DNA from: Pseudoxanthomonas japonensis
GTDB lineage: Bacteria; Pseudomonadota; Gammaproteobacteria; Xanthomonadales; Xanthomonadaceae
DNA: 64,000 nt
Assembly (NCBI RefSeq): GCF_010093445.1
Contig: NZ_PDWW01000004.1
Coordinates: 1 to 64,000, forward strand
Direction of reading: 5' to 3'
Positions within the stretch are counted from its first letter, which is position 1. Every line of letters starts with the position of its first letter. The position numbers and the translations under genes were made by a program. This document shows positions 27,160 through 35,458 of the stretch, in pieces. The notes beneath the pieces were generated by a model that worked only from the letters and a program-made list of their open reading frames with translations, searched no databases and had not been told where the DNA came from.

Positions 27160-27981
27160 ATGACCTCGCTGGCCGGCAAGACCCTCTTCATCACCGGCGC
27201 CTCCCGCGGCATCGGCCTGGCCATCGCCCTGCGCGCGGCGCGCGATGGCGCCAACGTGGCGATCGCCGCCAAGTCGTCGGTGCCGAATCCGAAACTGCCC
27301 GGCACCATCCACACCGCCGCGCAGGCGGTGAACGACGCCGGTGGACGCGGCCTGGCGCTGAAGTGCGACATCCGCGAAGAGGACGAGGTGAAGGCCGCGA
27401 TGGCCGCCACGGCCGACGCCTTCGGCGGCATCGACATCCTGGTCAACAATGCCAGCGCCATCTGGCTGGCCGGCGCGCTGGACACGCCGATGAAGCGCTT
27501 CGACCTGATGCAGCAGGTCAATGCGCGCGGCAGTTTCCTGTGCGCGCAGGCTGCGCTTCCGTACCTGATGCAGGCCGCGAACCCTCACATCCTGACGCTG
27601 GCGCCGCCCCCGTCGCTGGATCCGAAATGGTGGGCGCCGCATACCGGTTACACGCTGGCGAAGATGGGCATGAGCTTCGTGACGCTGGGCCTGGCCGGCG
27701 AGTTCGGTCCGCAGGGCATCGCCGTGAACGCGTTGTGGCCGCGCACCATCATCGCCACCGATGCGCTGAACATGATTCCCGGCGTCGAGATTCCACGTTG
27801 CCGCACGCCGGAAATCGTCGCCGATGCCGCACATGTGGTGCTGGTGCGCGAGGCCCGCGGCTTCCACGGCCGGTTCCTGATCGACGAGGAGGTGCTGCGC
27901 GAGGCTGGTGTCACCGACTTCGCGCCGTACGCCGTCGAGGCCTCGCAGACGTTGCTGCCGGATCTCTTCCTCGACCCATGA
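27160..27981 (+). CDS. SDR-family oxidoreductase (HSDL2-like)
   Basis: A 273-residue short-chain dehydrogenase. TGASRGIG (about 12-19) binds NAD(P), NNAS near 91-94 replaces NNAG, and the active-site Tyr/Lys are in GYTLAKMGM. The insertion KSSVPNPKLPGTIH and the motif LTLAPPPSLDPKWW are typical of the hydroxysteroid-dehydrogenase-like 2 subgroup, often linked to fatty-acyl metabolism. It starts 34 bp after the kinase and overlaps the HIT gene by 4 bp (ATGA). Confidence 0.92.
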   Translation: MTSLAGKTLFITGASRGIGLAIALRAARDGANVAIAAKSSVPNPKLPGTIHTAAQAVNDAGGRGLALKCDIREEDEVKAAMAATADAFGGIDILVNNASAIWLAGALDTPMKRFDLMQQVNARGSFLCAQAALPYLMQAANPHILTLAPPPSLDPKWWAPHTGYTLAKMGMSFVTLGLAGEFGPQGIAVNALWPRTIIATDALNMIPGVEIPRCRTPEIVADAAHVVLVREARGFHGRFLIDEEVLREAGVTDFAPYAVEASQTLLPDLFLDP

Positions 27982-28436
27982 GCGACGACTGTCCCTTCTG
28001 CGCGATTGTCCGAGGCGAGGCATCCGCGAGTCGCGTGGCGGAAGGCACCCACGTGGTCGCCTTCATGGACCTGCGACAGGGGGTGCCCGGCCACGTCCTG
28101 GTCGTGCCGCGCGCCCATGTCGAGACGCTCTACGACCTGCCGCCCGATACCGCTGCGGAGATGATGCAGCTTGCGGTGCGCATCGCGCGGGCGCTGCGCG
28201 CAGTGGATGATCCGCCCGGACTGAACCTCTGGCAGTCCAATGGCGACGCTGGCGGGCAGGAGGTGCCGCACGTTCACCTGCATGTGCAGCCACGGCAACA
28301 CGGGGATGGCCTGCTTGGGCTGTATCCGCACGGTCCGCCTGCACCGTCGCCGCGCGACCTGCTGGACAGGCTGGCGGACAACGTGCGCCGTCAACTGGCC
28401 GAAGCCACTTCTTCCCTCACGACGAGCCTGCCATGA
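27978..28436 (+). CDS. HIT-family nucleotide hydrolase/transferase
   Basis: A 152-residue HIT protein. The histidine triad is HVHLHV at 98-103, and CPFCAIVRGE at 5-14 is the usual N terminus with a potential zinc-binding cysteine pair. Members hydrolyse AMP-linked substrates such as AMP-NH2 or lysyl-AMP. It is coupled on both sides by ATGA overlaps (SDR before, glyoxalase after), so it belongs to the same transcript. Confidence 0.93.
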   Translation: MSDDCPFCAIVRGEASASRVAEGTHVVAFMDLRQGVPGHVLVVPRAHVETLYDLPPDTAAEMMQLAVRIARALRAVDDPPGLNLWQSNGDAGGQEVPHVHLHVQPRQHGDGLLGLYPHGPPAPSPRDLLDRLADNVRRQLAEATSSLTTSLP

Positions 28437-28870
28437 AATACCTGCACGCCATGATCCGTGTCCACGACCTGGACGCAACCAGCCGTTTCCTCACCGAGGG
28501 TCTGGGCCTGACCGAAACCCGGCGCATGGAAAGTCCGCAGGGCCGCTTCACGCTGGTGTACTTCGGCGCGCCGGCCAATCCGGAAGCGGAAGTCGAACTG
28601 ACCTACAACTGGCCGCCGGAAGACGGTACGCCGCCCGAGGACTACGGCAGCGCACGCAACTTCGGCCACCTCGCCTTCGAGGTCGACGATATCTACGCGC
28701 TGTGCGCGCACCTGCAGTCGCTCGGCATCACCATCAACCGCCCGCCGCGCGACGGACGCATGGCGTTCGTGCGCACGCCGGACCTGATCTCCATCGAACT
28801 GCTGCAGAAGGGCGCATCGCTGCCGCCGCAGGAGCCTTGGCTTTCGATGCCGAATACGGGAAGCTGGTAA
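28433..28870 (+). CDS. gloA: glyoxalase I (lactoylglutathione lyase) family
   Basis: A 145-residue VOC-fold protein. The four metal ligands of glyoxalase I are all present in the expected places: His5, Glu55 (AEVELTYNW), His79 (NFGHLAFEV) and Glu122 (ISIELLQ). It should isomerise the methylglyoxal-glutathione hemithioacetal to S-lactoylglutathione. The acidic loop PPEDGTPPEDYGSAR differs slightly from E. coli GloA. It overlaps the HIT gene by 4 bp. Confidence 0.9.
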   Translation: MKYLHAMIRVHDLDATSRFLTEGLGLTETRRMESPQGRFTLVYFGAPANPEAEVELTYNWPPEDGTPPEDYGSARNFGHLAFEVDDIYALCAHLQSLGITINRPPRDGRMAFVRTPDLISIELLQKGASLPPQEPWLSMPNTGSW

Positions 28871-28895
28871 CGCAGCCGAACAAGGAGTCCGTCCG

Positions 28896-29432
28896 ATGAA
28901 TCTCGCCCTGGTCGTGATCGATGTGCAGCGTGGCCTGTTCGAGCCGCAACCGCCGCCGGCCGATGCCGATGCCGTCGTTGCGCGGATCAATGCGCTGGCG
29001 CAGAAGGCGCGCGAAGCCGCCGCCCCGGTGGTCTTCGTGCAGCACGAGCGTGGTGGCGATCTGGAGGCGGAATCCGAAGGCTGGGCGTTGCACCCGGCGC
29101 TGCAGGTCGTCGAGGGCGACCACCGCATCCGCAAGACCACGCCGGACTCGTTCCTGCGCACCGGGCTGGACGAAGTGCTGTCGTTCTGTGGCGTGGAAGG
29201 CGTGGTGCTGTGCGGTTACGCCACCGAGTTCTGCGTGGACACCACCACGCGCAGCGCTGCCGCGCACGGCTACCACGTGGTGCTGGCGTCGGATGCGCAC
29301 ACCACGCACGACAAGGCGCATGCCGATGCCGCACAGATCCGCGCCCACCACAACGCCACGCTGCCGGCGATCCGCAGCTTCGGCGTGGGCATCCGTGCGC
29401 TGCCGGCGGCGGAGATCGCGTTCGCCGGCTGA
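28896..29432 (+). CDS. isochorismatase-like cysteine hydrolase
   Basis: A 178-residue hydrolase with the family triad Asp9 (VIDVQ), Lys80 (IRKTTPDSF) and Cys113 (GYATEFCVD) plus the cis-peptide GYAT motif. Such enzymes hydrolyse amides or vinyl ethers (nicotinamidase, isochorismatase, peroxyureidoacrylate types); no specific substrate can be chosen. It follows the glyoxalase by 25 bp, probably in the same operon, and is convergent with the channel gene 8 bp away. Confidence 0.92.
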   Translation: MNLALVVIDVQRGLFEPQPPPADADAVVARINALAQKAREAAAPVVFVQHERGGDLEAESEGWALHPALQVVEGDHRIRKTTPDSFLRTGLDEVLSFCGVEGVVLCGYATEFCVDTTTRSAAAHGYHVVLASDAHTTHDKAHADAAQIRAHHNATLPAIRSFGVGIRALPAAEIAFAG

Positions 29433-29440
29433 CGAGGCTG

Positions 29441-30325
29441 TCAGCCGATCGGTGCAGGGAGTCGCGTACCGCAGTGGCGGCAGTGCAGGGCATCGGGATC
29501 GTGCCCTTCCAGCCCGCACTCGGGGCAACCGCGGCGGTCCAGGTGACCCCGCTCGTGCGAGGCTTCGCGCAGGCTGCTCGCCAGTTCCGCCGTGTAGATG
29601 CCGGTAGGCACGGCGATGATGCTGTAGCCGATCAGGATGAGCACCGAAGTGATGGCGCGGCCGGCCGTCGTCTGCGGCGCGATGTCGCCGAAGCCGACGG
29701 TCGCCATGGTCACGATGGCCCAGTACATGCTGGTGGGAATGCTGGTGAACCCGTGCTCGGGGCCTTCCACGACGTACATCAGTGCGCCGAAGATGACCAC
29801 CAGCGTCAGCACGGCGCAGATGAAGACGAAGATCTTGCGGCGGCTGCGCCACAGCGCGCCCACCAGCTGGCCGCTCTCCTCGACGTACTGCGTCAGCTTG
29901 AGGATGCGGAACAGCCGCAGGATGCGCAGGATGCGCACCACCAGCAGGCTCTGCGCGCCCGGTACCAGGACCGACAGGTAGGTGGGCAGGATCGACAGCA
30001 GGTCGATGATTCCCCAGATGCTGACCGCGTAGCGCAGCGGGCGTCGCACGGTCGCCAGCCGCAGTACGTACTCCGCGGTGAACAGCAGCGTGAAGGCCCA
30101 CTCCAGCGCGTACAGAACGCCGGCGTGGCGCGCGTGGAAGGACTGCACGCTGTCGAGCATGATGACGATGACGCTGGCGAGGATGGCCAGCACCAGCACC
30201 AGATCGAAATTGCGCGAGGGCGGCGTGTCGTGCCGGTAGATGATGTCGAACCAGCGCCTGCGCCAGCCATCCTCCGTGGCGGGGTTGAGCTGCGGGTCGG
30301 AGAACAGGCGCGGCTGGAACTTCAT
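29441..30325 (-). CDS. voltage-gated-type K+ channel with C-terminal zinc ribbon
   Basis: A 294-residue six-helix channel of the Kv superfamily. The S4-like helix carries five regularly spaced charges (RILRILRLFRILK, 131-143). The pore filter TVGFGD is at 209-214, predicting K+ selectivity. An unusual feature is a short C-terminal zinc ribbon: Cys267/Cys270 (CPEC) and Cys282/Cys285 (CRHC). Start 30325 is preferred over an upstream in-frame start that adds a low-quality extension. Location: inner membrane. The ribbon may regulate gating or assembly (inference). Confidence 0.9.
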   Translation of the reverse strand: MKFQPRLFSDPQLNPATEDGWRRRWFDIIYRHDTPPSRNFDLVLVLAILASVIVIMLDSVQSFHARHAGVLYALEWAFTLLFTAEYVLRLATVRRPLRYAVSIWGIIDLLSILPTYLSVLVPGAQSLLVVRILRILRLFRILKLTQYVEESGQLVGALWRSRRKIFVFICAVLTLVVIFGALMYVVEGPEHGFTSIPTSMYWAIVTMATVGFGDIAPQTTAGRAITSVLILIGYSIIAVPTGIYTAELASSLREASHERGHLDRRGCPECGLEGHDPDALHCRHCGTRLPAPIG

Positions 30326-30434
30326 GGGCCGCCATGATGCACCAAGCGACCGCTGCGTGCGTCGTCGTTCTGCAACTGCAGCCCCCACCGGCATGCGTCA
30401 CAATATGCGCTCCTGCTGCCACTGCGGTTCCGCC

Positions 30435-31658
30435 ATGAGCGCCACGACCCCCGACCTGCTGTCGAACGGACAGCGCTATTACCTGCCGGTCTACCGTCCG
30501 CGTGAGGTGATCCTGGAGCGCGGCCAGGGCGCGCGCGTCTGGGACAGCGAGGGCCGCGAGTACCTGGACCTGTCGGCCGGCATCGCCGTGTGCGGTCTGG
30601 GCCACAACGATCCGGACCTGGTCGCCGCGCTCACCGAGCAGGCGGGCAAGTTGTGGCACACCAGCAACGTGTTCTACAGCGAGCCGCCGCTGCGCCTGGC
30701 CGAGGAACTGGTGAGCGCCTCGCGCTTCGCCGAGCGCGTGTTCCTGTGCAACTCCGGTGCGGAAGCCAACGAAGCGGCGATCAAGCTGGTGCGCAAGTGG
30801 GCGACCTCGCAGGGCCGTGCGCCGGACCAGCGCGTCATCGTGACCTTCCGCGGCAGCTTCCACGGCCGGACGCTGGCGGCGGTCACCGCGACCGCGCAGC
30901 CCAAGTACCAGGAAGGCTACGAGCCGTTGCCGGCCGGCTTCCGCTATGTCGACTTCAACGACCTGACCCAGCTGGAGATCGCCATGTCGTGCGGCGACGT
31001 CGCCGCGGTGATGCTCGAGCCGGTGCAGGGCGAGGGCGGCGTGATGCCGGCCGCCCCCGGCTTCCTGAGCGCCGTCCGTGCGCTGTGCGACCACCATGGC
31101 GCGCTGCTGGTGCTGGACGAGATCCAGGCCGGCATGGGCCGCACCGGCACGCTGTTCGCGCACTGGCAGGACGGCGTGGTGCCGGACATCGTGACGCTGG
31201 CGAAGGCGCTGGGCGGCGGCTTCCCGATCGGCGCGATGCTGGCCGGACCGAAGGTGGCCGAGGTGATGCAGTTCGGCGCGCACGGCACCACCTTCGGCGG
31301 CAATCCGCTGGCCGCCGCCGTCGCACGCGTGGCGCTGCGCAAGCTGGCGTCGCCGCAGATCGCCAACAACGTGGCGCGCCAGTCGGCCGCCCTGCGCAAG
31401 GGACTGGATGCAATCAACGCCGAGCTCGGCCTGTTCTCGCAGGTGCGCGGTCGCGGCCTGATGCTGGGCGCGGTGCTCAATGCGAAGTACGCCGGCCGCG
31501 CCGGCGAAGTGCTGGATCTCGCCGCGGCACAGGGCCTGCTGATGCTGCAGGCCGGCCCCGATGTGCTGCGCTTCGTGCCGTCGCTCAACATCACCGACGC
31601 GGAAGTGGCCGAAGGGCTGAAGCGCCTGCATACCGCGCTGCGGGCATTCGCAGGCTGA
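30435..31658 (+). CDS. argD: acetylornithine aminotransferase (ArgD-like)
   Basis: A 407-residue class III PLP aminotransferase. Landmarks are CNSGAEANEAAIKL (105-118), SFHGRT (141-146), the PLP aspartate in LVLDEIQAG (Asp228) and Lys257 in LAKALGGGFPIG, which forms the Schiff base. Closest role: N-acetylornithine transamination in arginine synthesis, possibly also succinyl-DAP in lysine synthesis. Start 30435 gives the usual short N terminus. No other arg gene lies nearby; it is convergent with the histidine kinase gene. Confidence 0.92.
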   Translation: MSATTPDLLSNGQRYYLPVYRPREVILERGQGARVWDSEGREYLDLSAGIAVCGLGHNDPDLVAALTEQAGKLWHTSNVFYSEPPLRLAEELVSASRFAERVFLCNSGAEANEAAIKLVRKWATSQGRAPDQRVIVTFRGSFHGRTLAAVTATAQPKYQEGYEPLPAGFRYVDFNDLTQLEIAMSCGDVAAVMLEPVQGEGGVMPAAPGFLSAVRALCDHHGALLVLDEIQAGMGRTGTLFAHWQDGVVPDIVTLAKALGGGFPIGAMLAGPKVAEVMQFGAHGTTFGGNPLAAAVARVALRKLASPQIANNVARQSAALRKGLDAINAELGLFSQVRGRGLMLGAVLNAKYAGRAGEVLDLAAAQGLLMLQAGPDVLRFVPSLNITDAEVAEGLKRLHTALRAFAG

Positions 31659-31670
31659 CGGGACTCGGGA

Positions 31671-32954
31671 TCAGGCCGCCGGCAGAGTAAGCCGTGCGAT
31701 CGTCCGGCCGGACACGGTGTCGATGCGCAGCGCGATGCCGTGGCGCTCGCAGAGCCGCCGCACGATGGCCAGGCCCAGGCCGAAGCCGCTACTCTCGCCG
31801 CCTTTCGCGAAGGGTGCGAAATCGCGCTCCTGCACGTCGCCGCCCGGGTTGCTGACGCGCAACGTGCGGCCATCCATGTCGACCACGATGCGGCCTGCGC
31901 GGGTGTGCGCGAAGGCGTTGCCGACCAGGTTCGACAGCAGGATGTTCAGCACGGCCGCCGGCAGTGCGGCGAAGATGTCGCCGTCGACATCGACCTGCAC
32001 GTCGACCGGCTTGTGTTCCAGTAGCGGCGACTGCTCGACGATGACCCGTTCGAGCACCGGCAGTACGGGGATCGCCAGCGCCGCCTCGGTCGAGGTCTGC
32101 TCCCGCGCCAGCGACAGCAGCAGGACGACCGTCTGCTCCAGTTGACGTGCCGACTGTGCGATGTGGTCGAGGTGGCGCCGAGCGCCCTCCGACAGGCCGG
32201 GTTCCGTGCCCAAGCGCTCGGTCGCGGTGCGGATCACGGTCAGGGGCGTGCGCAGTTCGTGGCTGGCATCGCGGGTGAACTCGCGTTCGCGTTCGACGAA
32301 CTCGCCGACGCGCGCGATCAGGTTGTCGAGCCGGCACGCGACCACGCCCACCTCATCGTCCGCGAAGCCCGCGGCGAAACCGGGCGGGAGCCGTTCCGGT
32401 GTCGCGTCGGCGACGGCATCCGCAAGCCGCGACAGCGGCGCGGTGGTGCGCCGCGCCAGCCAGCCGCCCAGCAACAGCGCGAGCGCCACCATGGCCACGC
32501 CCGACCACGCGAGCAGGTGCAGGATCTGCCCACGCATGGGCCGGACGACGAGCAGCGCGCTGACTTCCGCGACCAGCCAGGCAGGCGCCTCATCCGCATC
32601 GTGCGGCTGCAGCAGGCGCAGGTGGTAGTGGCGACCTGCGCGGCCTGTGAACTCGCGCCGCCGCGGTTCCTCGCGCAGCACGGCGGCGATGCCGTCAGGC
32701 AGGTCCGATGCCGCCGGGACGATGGACATGAAGCCGTCACGGGGTGTGGTCCAGCGTCCGTGTCCGTCGTGGTACGCCTGCTGCGTGGCGACCTCGCGGT
32801 CCAGCATCGTCTCGAACAGCTGGTCTTCCACCGTGTAGACGAACAGCACCACGTAGAGGGCGAACAGCACGGTAACCAGCCCGGTGAAGCCGGCGAACGC
32901 CAGCATCAGACGGTTGCGCAGGCGTCGGCGCGGTGGTGTGGCAAGCGGCGTCAT
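31671..32954 (-). CDS. sensor histidine kinase
   Basis: A 427-residue membrane sensor. TM1 is about 18-40, a periplasmic domain of about 100 residues follows, TM2 is about 144-166, then HAMP, the H box with His232 (RDASHELRTPLTV), the N box (NILLSNLVGNAFAHT) and the G box GFGLGLAIV. The kinase family is PmrB/QseC-like; the signal is unknown. Its ATG overlaps the regulator's stop by 4 bp, so the two are co-translated. Start 32954 excludes a long upstream frame that is a shadow of the regulator gene. Confidence 0.92.
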   Translation of the reverse strand: MTPLATPPRRRLRNRLMLAFAGFTGLVTVLFALYVVLFVYTVEDQLFETMLDREVATQQAYHDGHGRWTTPRDGFMSIVPAASDLPDGIAAVLREEPRRREFTGRAGRHYHLRLLQPHDADEAPAWLVAEVSALLVVRPMRGQILHLLAWSGVAMVALALLLGGWLARRTTAPLSRLADAVADATPERLPPGFAAGFADDEVGVVACRLDNLIARVGEFVEREREFTRDASHELRTPLTVIRTATERLGTEPGLSEGARRHLDHIAQSARQLEQTVVLLLSLAREQTSTEAALAIPVLPVLERVIVEQSPLLEHKPVDVQVDVDGDIFAALPAAVLNILLSNLVGNAFAHTRAGRIVVDMDGRTLRVSNPGGDVQERDFAPFAKGGESSGFGLGLAIVRRLCERHGIALRIDTVSGRTIARLTLPAA

Positions 32955-33640
32955 GCATCGGCCTCCAGCCGGAAACCGACGCCGTGCACGGTCTTCAGCA
33001 TCGGCATGGCGAACGGTTTGTCCAGCGCCTGCCGCAGCAGGTACAGATGGGTGCGCAGCGGGTAGGACTCCGGCGGCGCGTCGCCCCACAGCTGCTGGAT
33101 CAGCTCGCTGCGCGTCAGCGTGCGCGGCCAGGCCTCGGCCAATGCCAGCAGGATCTGGTAGCTGGTCGCGTGCAGGTCCAGGTCGCGACCGTCCCGCTGC
33201 GCACGTCCGTTGCGCCTGTCTACCTGCAATGTGCCGATCCGCAGCACATGCGTCTGCCCCGCACGGTGACGCTGCGACAGCGCGATACAGCGCGCCAGCA
33301 GCTCCGCGCCGGCGAACGGCTTGACCAGGTAGTCGTCGGCACCGGCGCGGAAGCCCTGCAGCTTGTCCTCCAGCGCATCGCGTGCGGTCAGCATCAGCAC
33401 CGGCACATGCCGGTCGGCTTCTGCACGCAGGCGTTCGCACAGGCGCAGGCCGTCCAGGCCCGGCAGCCCGAGGTCGAGCACCAGCACGTCCGGCGGCGAT
33501 GACAGCGCCATCTGTAATCCGCTGAGCCCGTCGCCGGCGAAATCGGCCTCGATGCCCTCCGCCGACAACAACCCGTCCAGCTGCGCGCGCAGCAGCGGGT
33601 TGTCTTCGATCACCAGGAGGCGCAGCCGGGAAGCCGTCAT
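32951..33640 (-). CDS. OmpR-family response regulator
   Basis: A 229-residue two-component regulator. The receiver has the acidic pair Glu12-Asp13, phosphoacceptor Asp56 (LVLDLGLPG) and a conserved Lys in YLVKPF. The C-terminal winged helix (about 130-225) is of the OmpR/PhoB type. It is 3 bp downstream of the DJ-1/TPR gene and overlaps the kinase gene, so a three-gene unit is likely. Targets are unknown. Confidence 0.94.
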   Translation of the reverse strand: MTASRLRLLVIEDNPLLRAQLDGLLSAEGIEADFAGDGLSGLQMALSSPPDVLVLDLGLPGLDGLRLCERLRAEADRHVPVLMLTARDALEDKLQGFRAGADDYLVKPFAGAELLARCIALSQRHRAGQTHVLRIGTLQVDRRNGRAQRDGRDLDLHATSYQILLALAEAWPRTLTRSELIQQLWGDAPPESYPLRTHLYLLRQALDKPFAMPMLKTVHGVGFRLEADA

Positions 33641-33643
33641 TGT

Positions 33644-34762
33644 TCAGCCGTCGATGCGTTGCAGGAGGGCCTTAGCTTCCTTCATGTCGGGTGTCGCGGC
33701 CAGCACGCGCTGCACCAGCGCTCGTGCTTCATCGCGTTCGCCGAGCCGGAGATGCGCCTCGGCCGCGCCCAGTTTCAACTCGGGCTGCGCCATGTAGGGC
33801 ATCGCCAACTGCATCAATTGCAGCGCAGGACGCAGGTCCCCGTCACGCGTCGCAGCCTGTGCCTGGTAGTAGCCGAGCAGGCCGAGCAGGTCGACGTGGT
33901 AGCGCGTGGTGTCGGCAGCCAAGGCATCGCGTGCGCCCGCGATGTCGCCGTCGCGCGCCTGCGCCGCGAGTGCCATCGTCAATTCGTCGCGCCATGGCGT
34001 GCGTGCAACGGGCGTGCGGCCGGTGGTGCGCACGATGGCCTCGGCCATGCCGGCGGTGGAGTAGGGGTTCTGGCCGGTGACCAGGCGTCCGTCGACGACC
34101 ACCTTGACCATCATCAGCGGTGCTTCCTGCCACTGGGCGCCACGTTCGCGCAGCCGGTCCTCAAGCAACCAGGGGAACTCCTTCGCCCAGCGCTTGCCGA
34201 ACAGGGCTTCTTCCTCGTTGGTGAATCCGGTCATTGCCTTGCCCTGCACCAGCGGCGTTCCGTCGCGCAGGCGCACGTCGGCCAGTGCGGCCGGGCCGTG
34301 GCAGACCGCGCCGATCACCGCGCCGCCTTCGTAGGCATCGGCCAGCAGGGCGACCAGCGCCGCGTCGTGCGGCAGGTCGAACATGGCACCCTTGCCGCCA
34401 ACGACATAGACAGCGGCGTAGTCCGTCGCCTTCACTTCCTTCGTCGCGCGTGTATTGGCCAGCACGCGCATGGCGTCGGCATCGGCGAGCAGGGCGGCGT
34501 TGAAAGGCTCCTGCGGGTTGTACTTGTCGGCTTCGACCGCGCCCCCCTGCGGACTGGCGACATCGATGGCGAAGCCGTTGGCCTTGAAGATCAGCCACGC
34601 CTGCGAGAGTTCGTCGAATTCGTAGCCGGGACGGGTCTTGCCCTGGTCGCGGCCTTCGCCGCTGACGACGATCAGGATGCGGCCGGCATCGCCGGCATAC
34701 ACGTGGCCTGCGATGCCGACGGCCAGCAGACAGGCGAGCAGAAAGCGGTGGCGGGGGAACAT
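33644..34762 (-). CDS. exported DJ-1/PfpI-family protein with C-terminal TPR-like region
   Basis: A 372-residue protein with a signal peptide (residues 1-23, YAG cleavage). Residues 27-250 form a DJ-1/PfpI Hsp31-type domain: Glu49, the nucleophile elbow Cys154-His155 in IGAVCHGPAAL, and FTNEEEALFG. The last 100 residues are helical TPR-like repeats (MQLAMPYMAQPELKLGAAEA and ATPDMKEAKALLQ). Hsp31-like proteins act as glyoxalase III or chaperones, but an exported copy with TPRs is unusual. It directly precedes the response regulator, which suggests a link to an envelope stress signal (inference). Confidence 0.88.
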   Translation of the reverse strand: MFPRHRFLLACLLAVGIAGHVYAGDAGRILIVVSGEGRDQGKTRPGYEFDELSQAWLIFKANGFAIDVASPQGGAVEADKYNPQEPFNAALLADADAMRVLANTRATKEVKATDYAAVYVVGGKGAMFDLPHDAALVALLADAYEGGAVIGAVCHGPAALADVRLRDGTPLVQGKAMTGFTNEEEALFGKRWAKEFPWLLEDRLRERGAQWQEAPLMMVKVVVDGRLVTGQNPYSTAGMAEAIVRTTGRTPVARTPWRDELTMALAAQARDGDIAGARDALAADTTRYHVDLLGLLGYYQAQAATRDGDLRPALQLMQLAMPYMAQPELKLGAAEAHLRLGERDEARALVQRVLAATPDMKEAKALLQRIDG

Positions 34763-34828
34763 GGCGGGTCTCCGATGGGTGGCCACCAGTGTCCCGTTGC
34801 CGTATCAATCAAGTTTCAAAGGCCGCCG

Positions 34829-35458
34829 TTACCAGCCGGTCTGCGGCCCGAACACGTAGCGCTTCAGCGCCTTGCGGAGACTGCGGGCGTCGGTGACGGT
34901 CTCCGCGTGCAGGCCGGCCTCGCGCGCGCCCTGCACATTGGTGAAAAGATCGTCGACGAACAGCGTGCTCGCTGCGTCCCAGCCGAGCACGTCGAGCACA
35001 TGCGTGAACGTCGTCGGTGCCGGCTTGCGCCGCTGCAGGCCACCGCTGGTCAGCACGCGGCCTTCGATCCGCGACGCCAGCGGCGCGACGATGCGCGGAA
35101 TGGCCTGCGTCATCAGCGCGCCGTTGTTGGTCAGCACGCCCATCGCCACGTCCGCGTGCAGCGCGGCGATCCTGGTCAGCACATCGTCGATGGCGGTGCT
35201 GCCGGCCATCCGCGAGGCGATCCAGGTGCCTTCGTCGATCGTTTCGCCGATGCCGTCGCCCAGCCGGCGCAGATAGGTCGCGGTATCGATGGCGCCGCTG
35301 TCGTATTCGGTTTCCAGGCCGGAGGCGAACAGCACGCTGCGGACGTGTTCGTGTTCGCACTTCGCATGCGTGGCGAGATGCGCGATGCGCACCTCGTGGC
35401 GGTAGTGCGCCAGGACGCCGTCGAAATCGAACAGCACCTGGTGGATCCGCGGCTTCAT
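34829..35458 (-). CDS. HAD-superfamily hydrolase
   Basis: A 209-residue haloacid-dehalogenase-like phosphatase. Motif I is DFDGVL (Asp11, Asp13), motif II is in GVLTNNG, motif III includes the Lys of RRKPAP, and motif IV is FVDDLFTN. A helical cap lies between motifs I and II (subclass I). The substrate is unknown. Its start overlaps the hemL stop by 4 bp (ATGA), so it is co-translated with hemL. This is not a known heme-pathway partner. Confidence 0.9.
   Translation of the reverse strand: MKPRIHQVLFDFDGVLAHYRHEVRIAHLATHAKCEHEHVRSVLFASGLETEYDSGAIDTATYLRRLGDGIGETIDEGTWIASRMAGSTAIDDVLTRIAALHADVAMGVLTNNGALMTQAIPRIVAPLASRIEGRVLTSGGLQRRKPAPTTFTHVLDVLGWDAASTLFVDDLFTNVQGAREAGLHAETVTDARSLRKALKRYVFGPQTGW

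Noticed and set aside
28734..31631. Minus-strand frame of 965 codons across four plus-strand genes and the channel gene
   Set aside because: It crosses several recognised genes and mixes compositions; an artefact of high GC.
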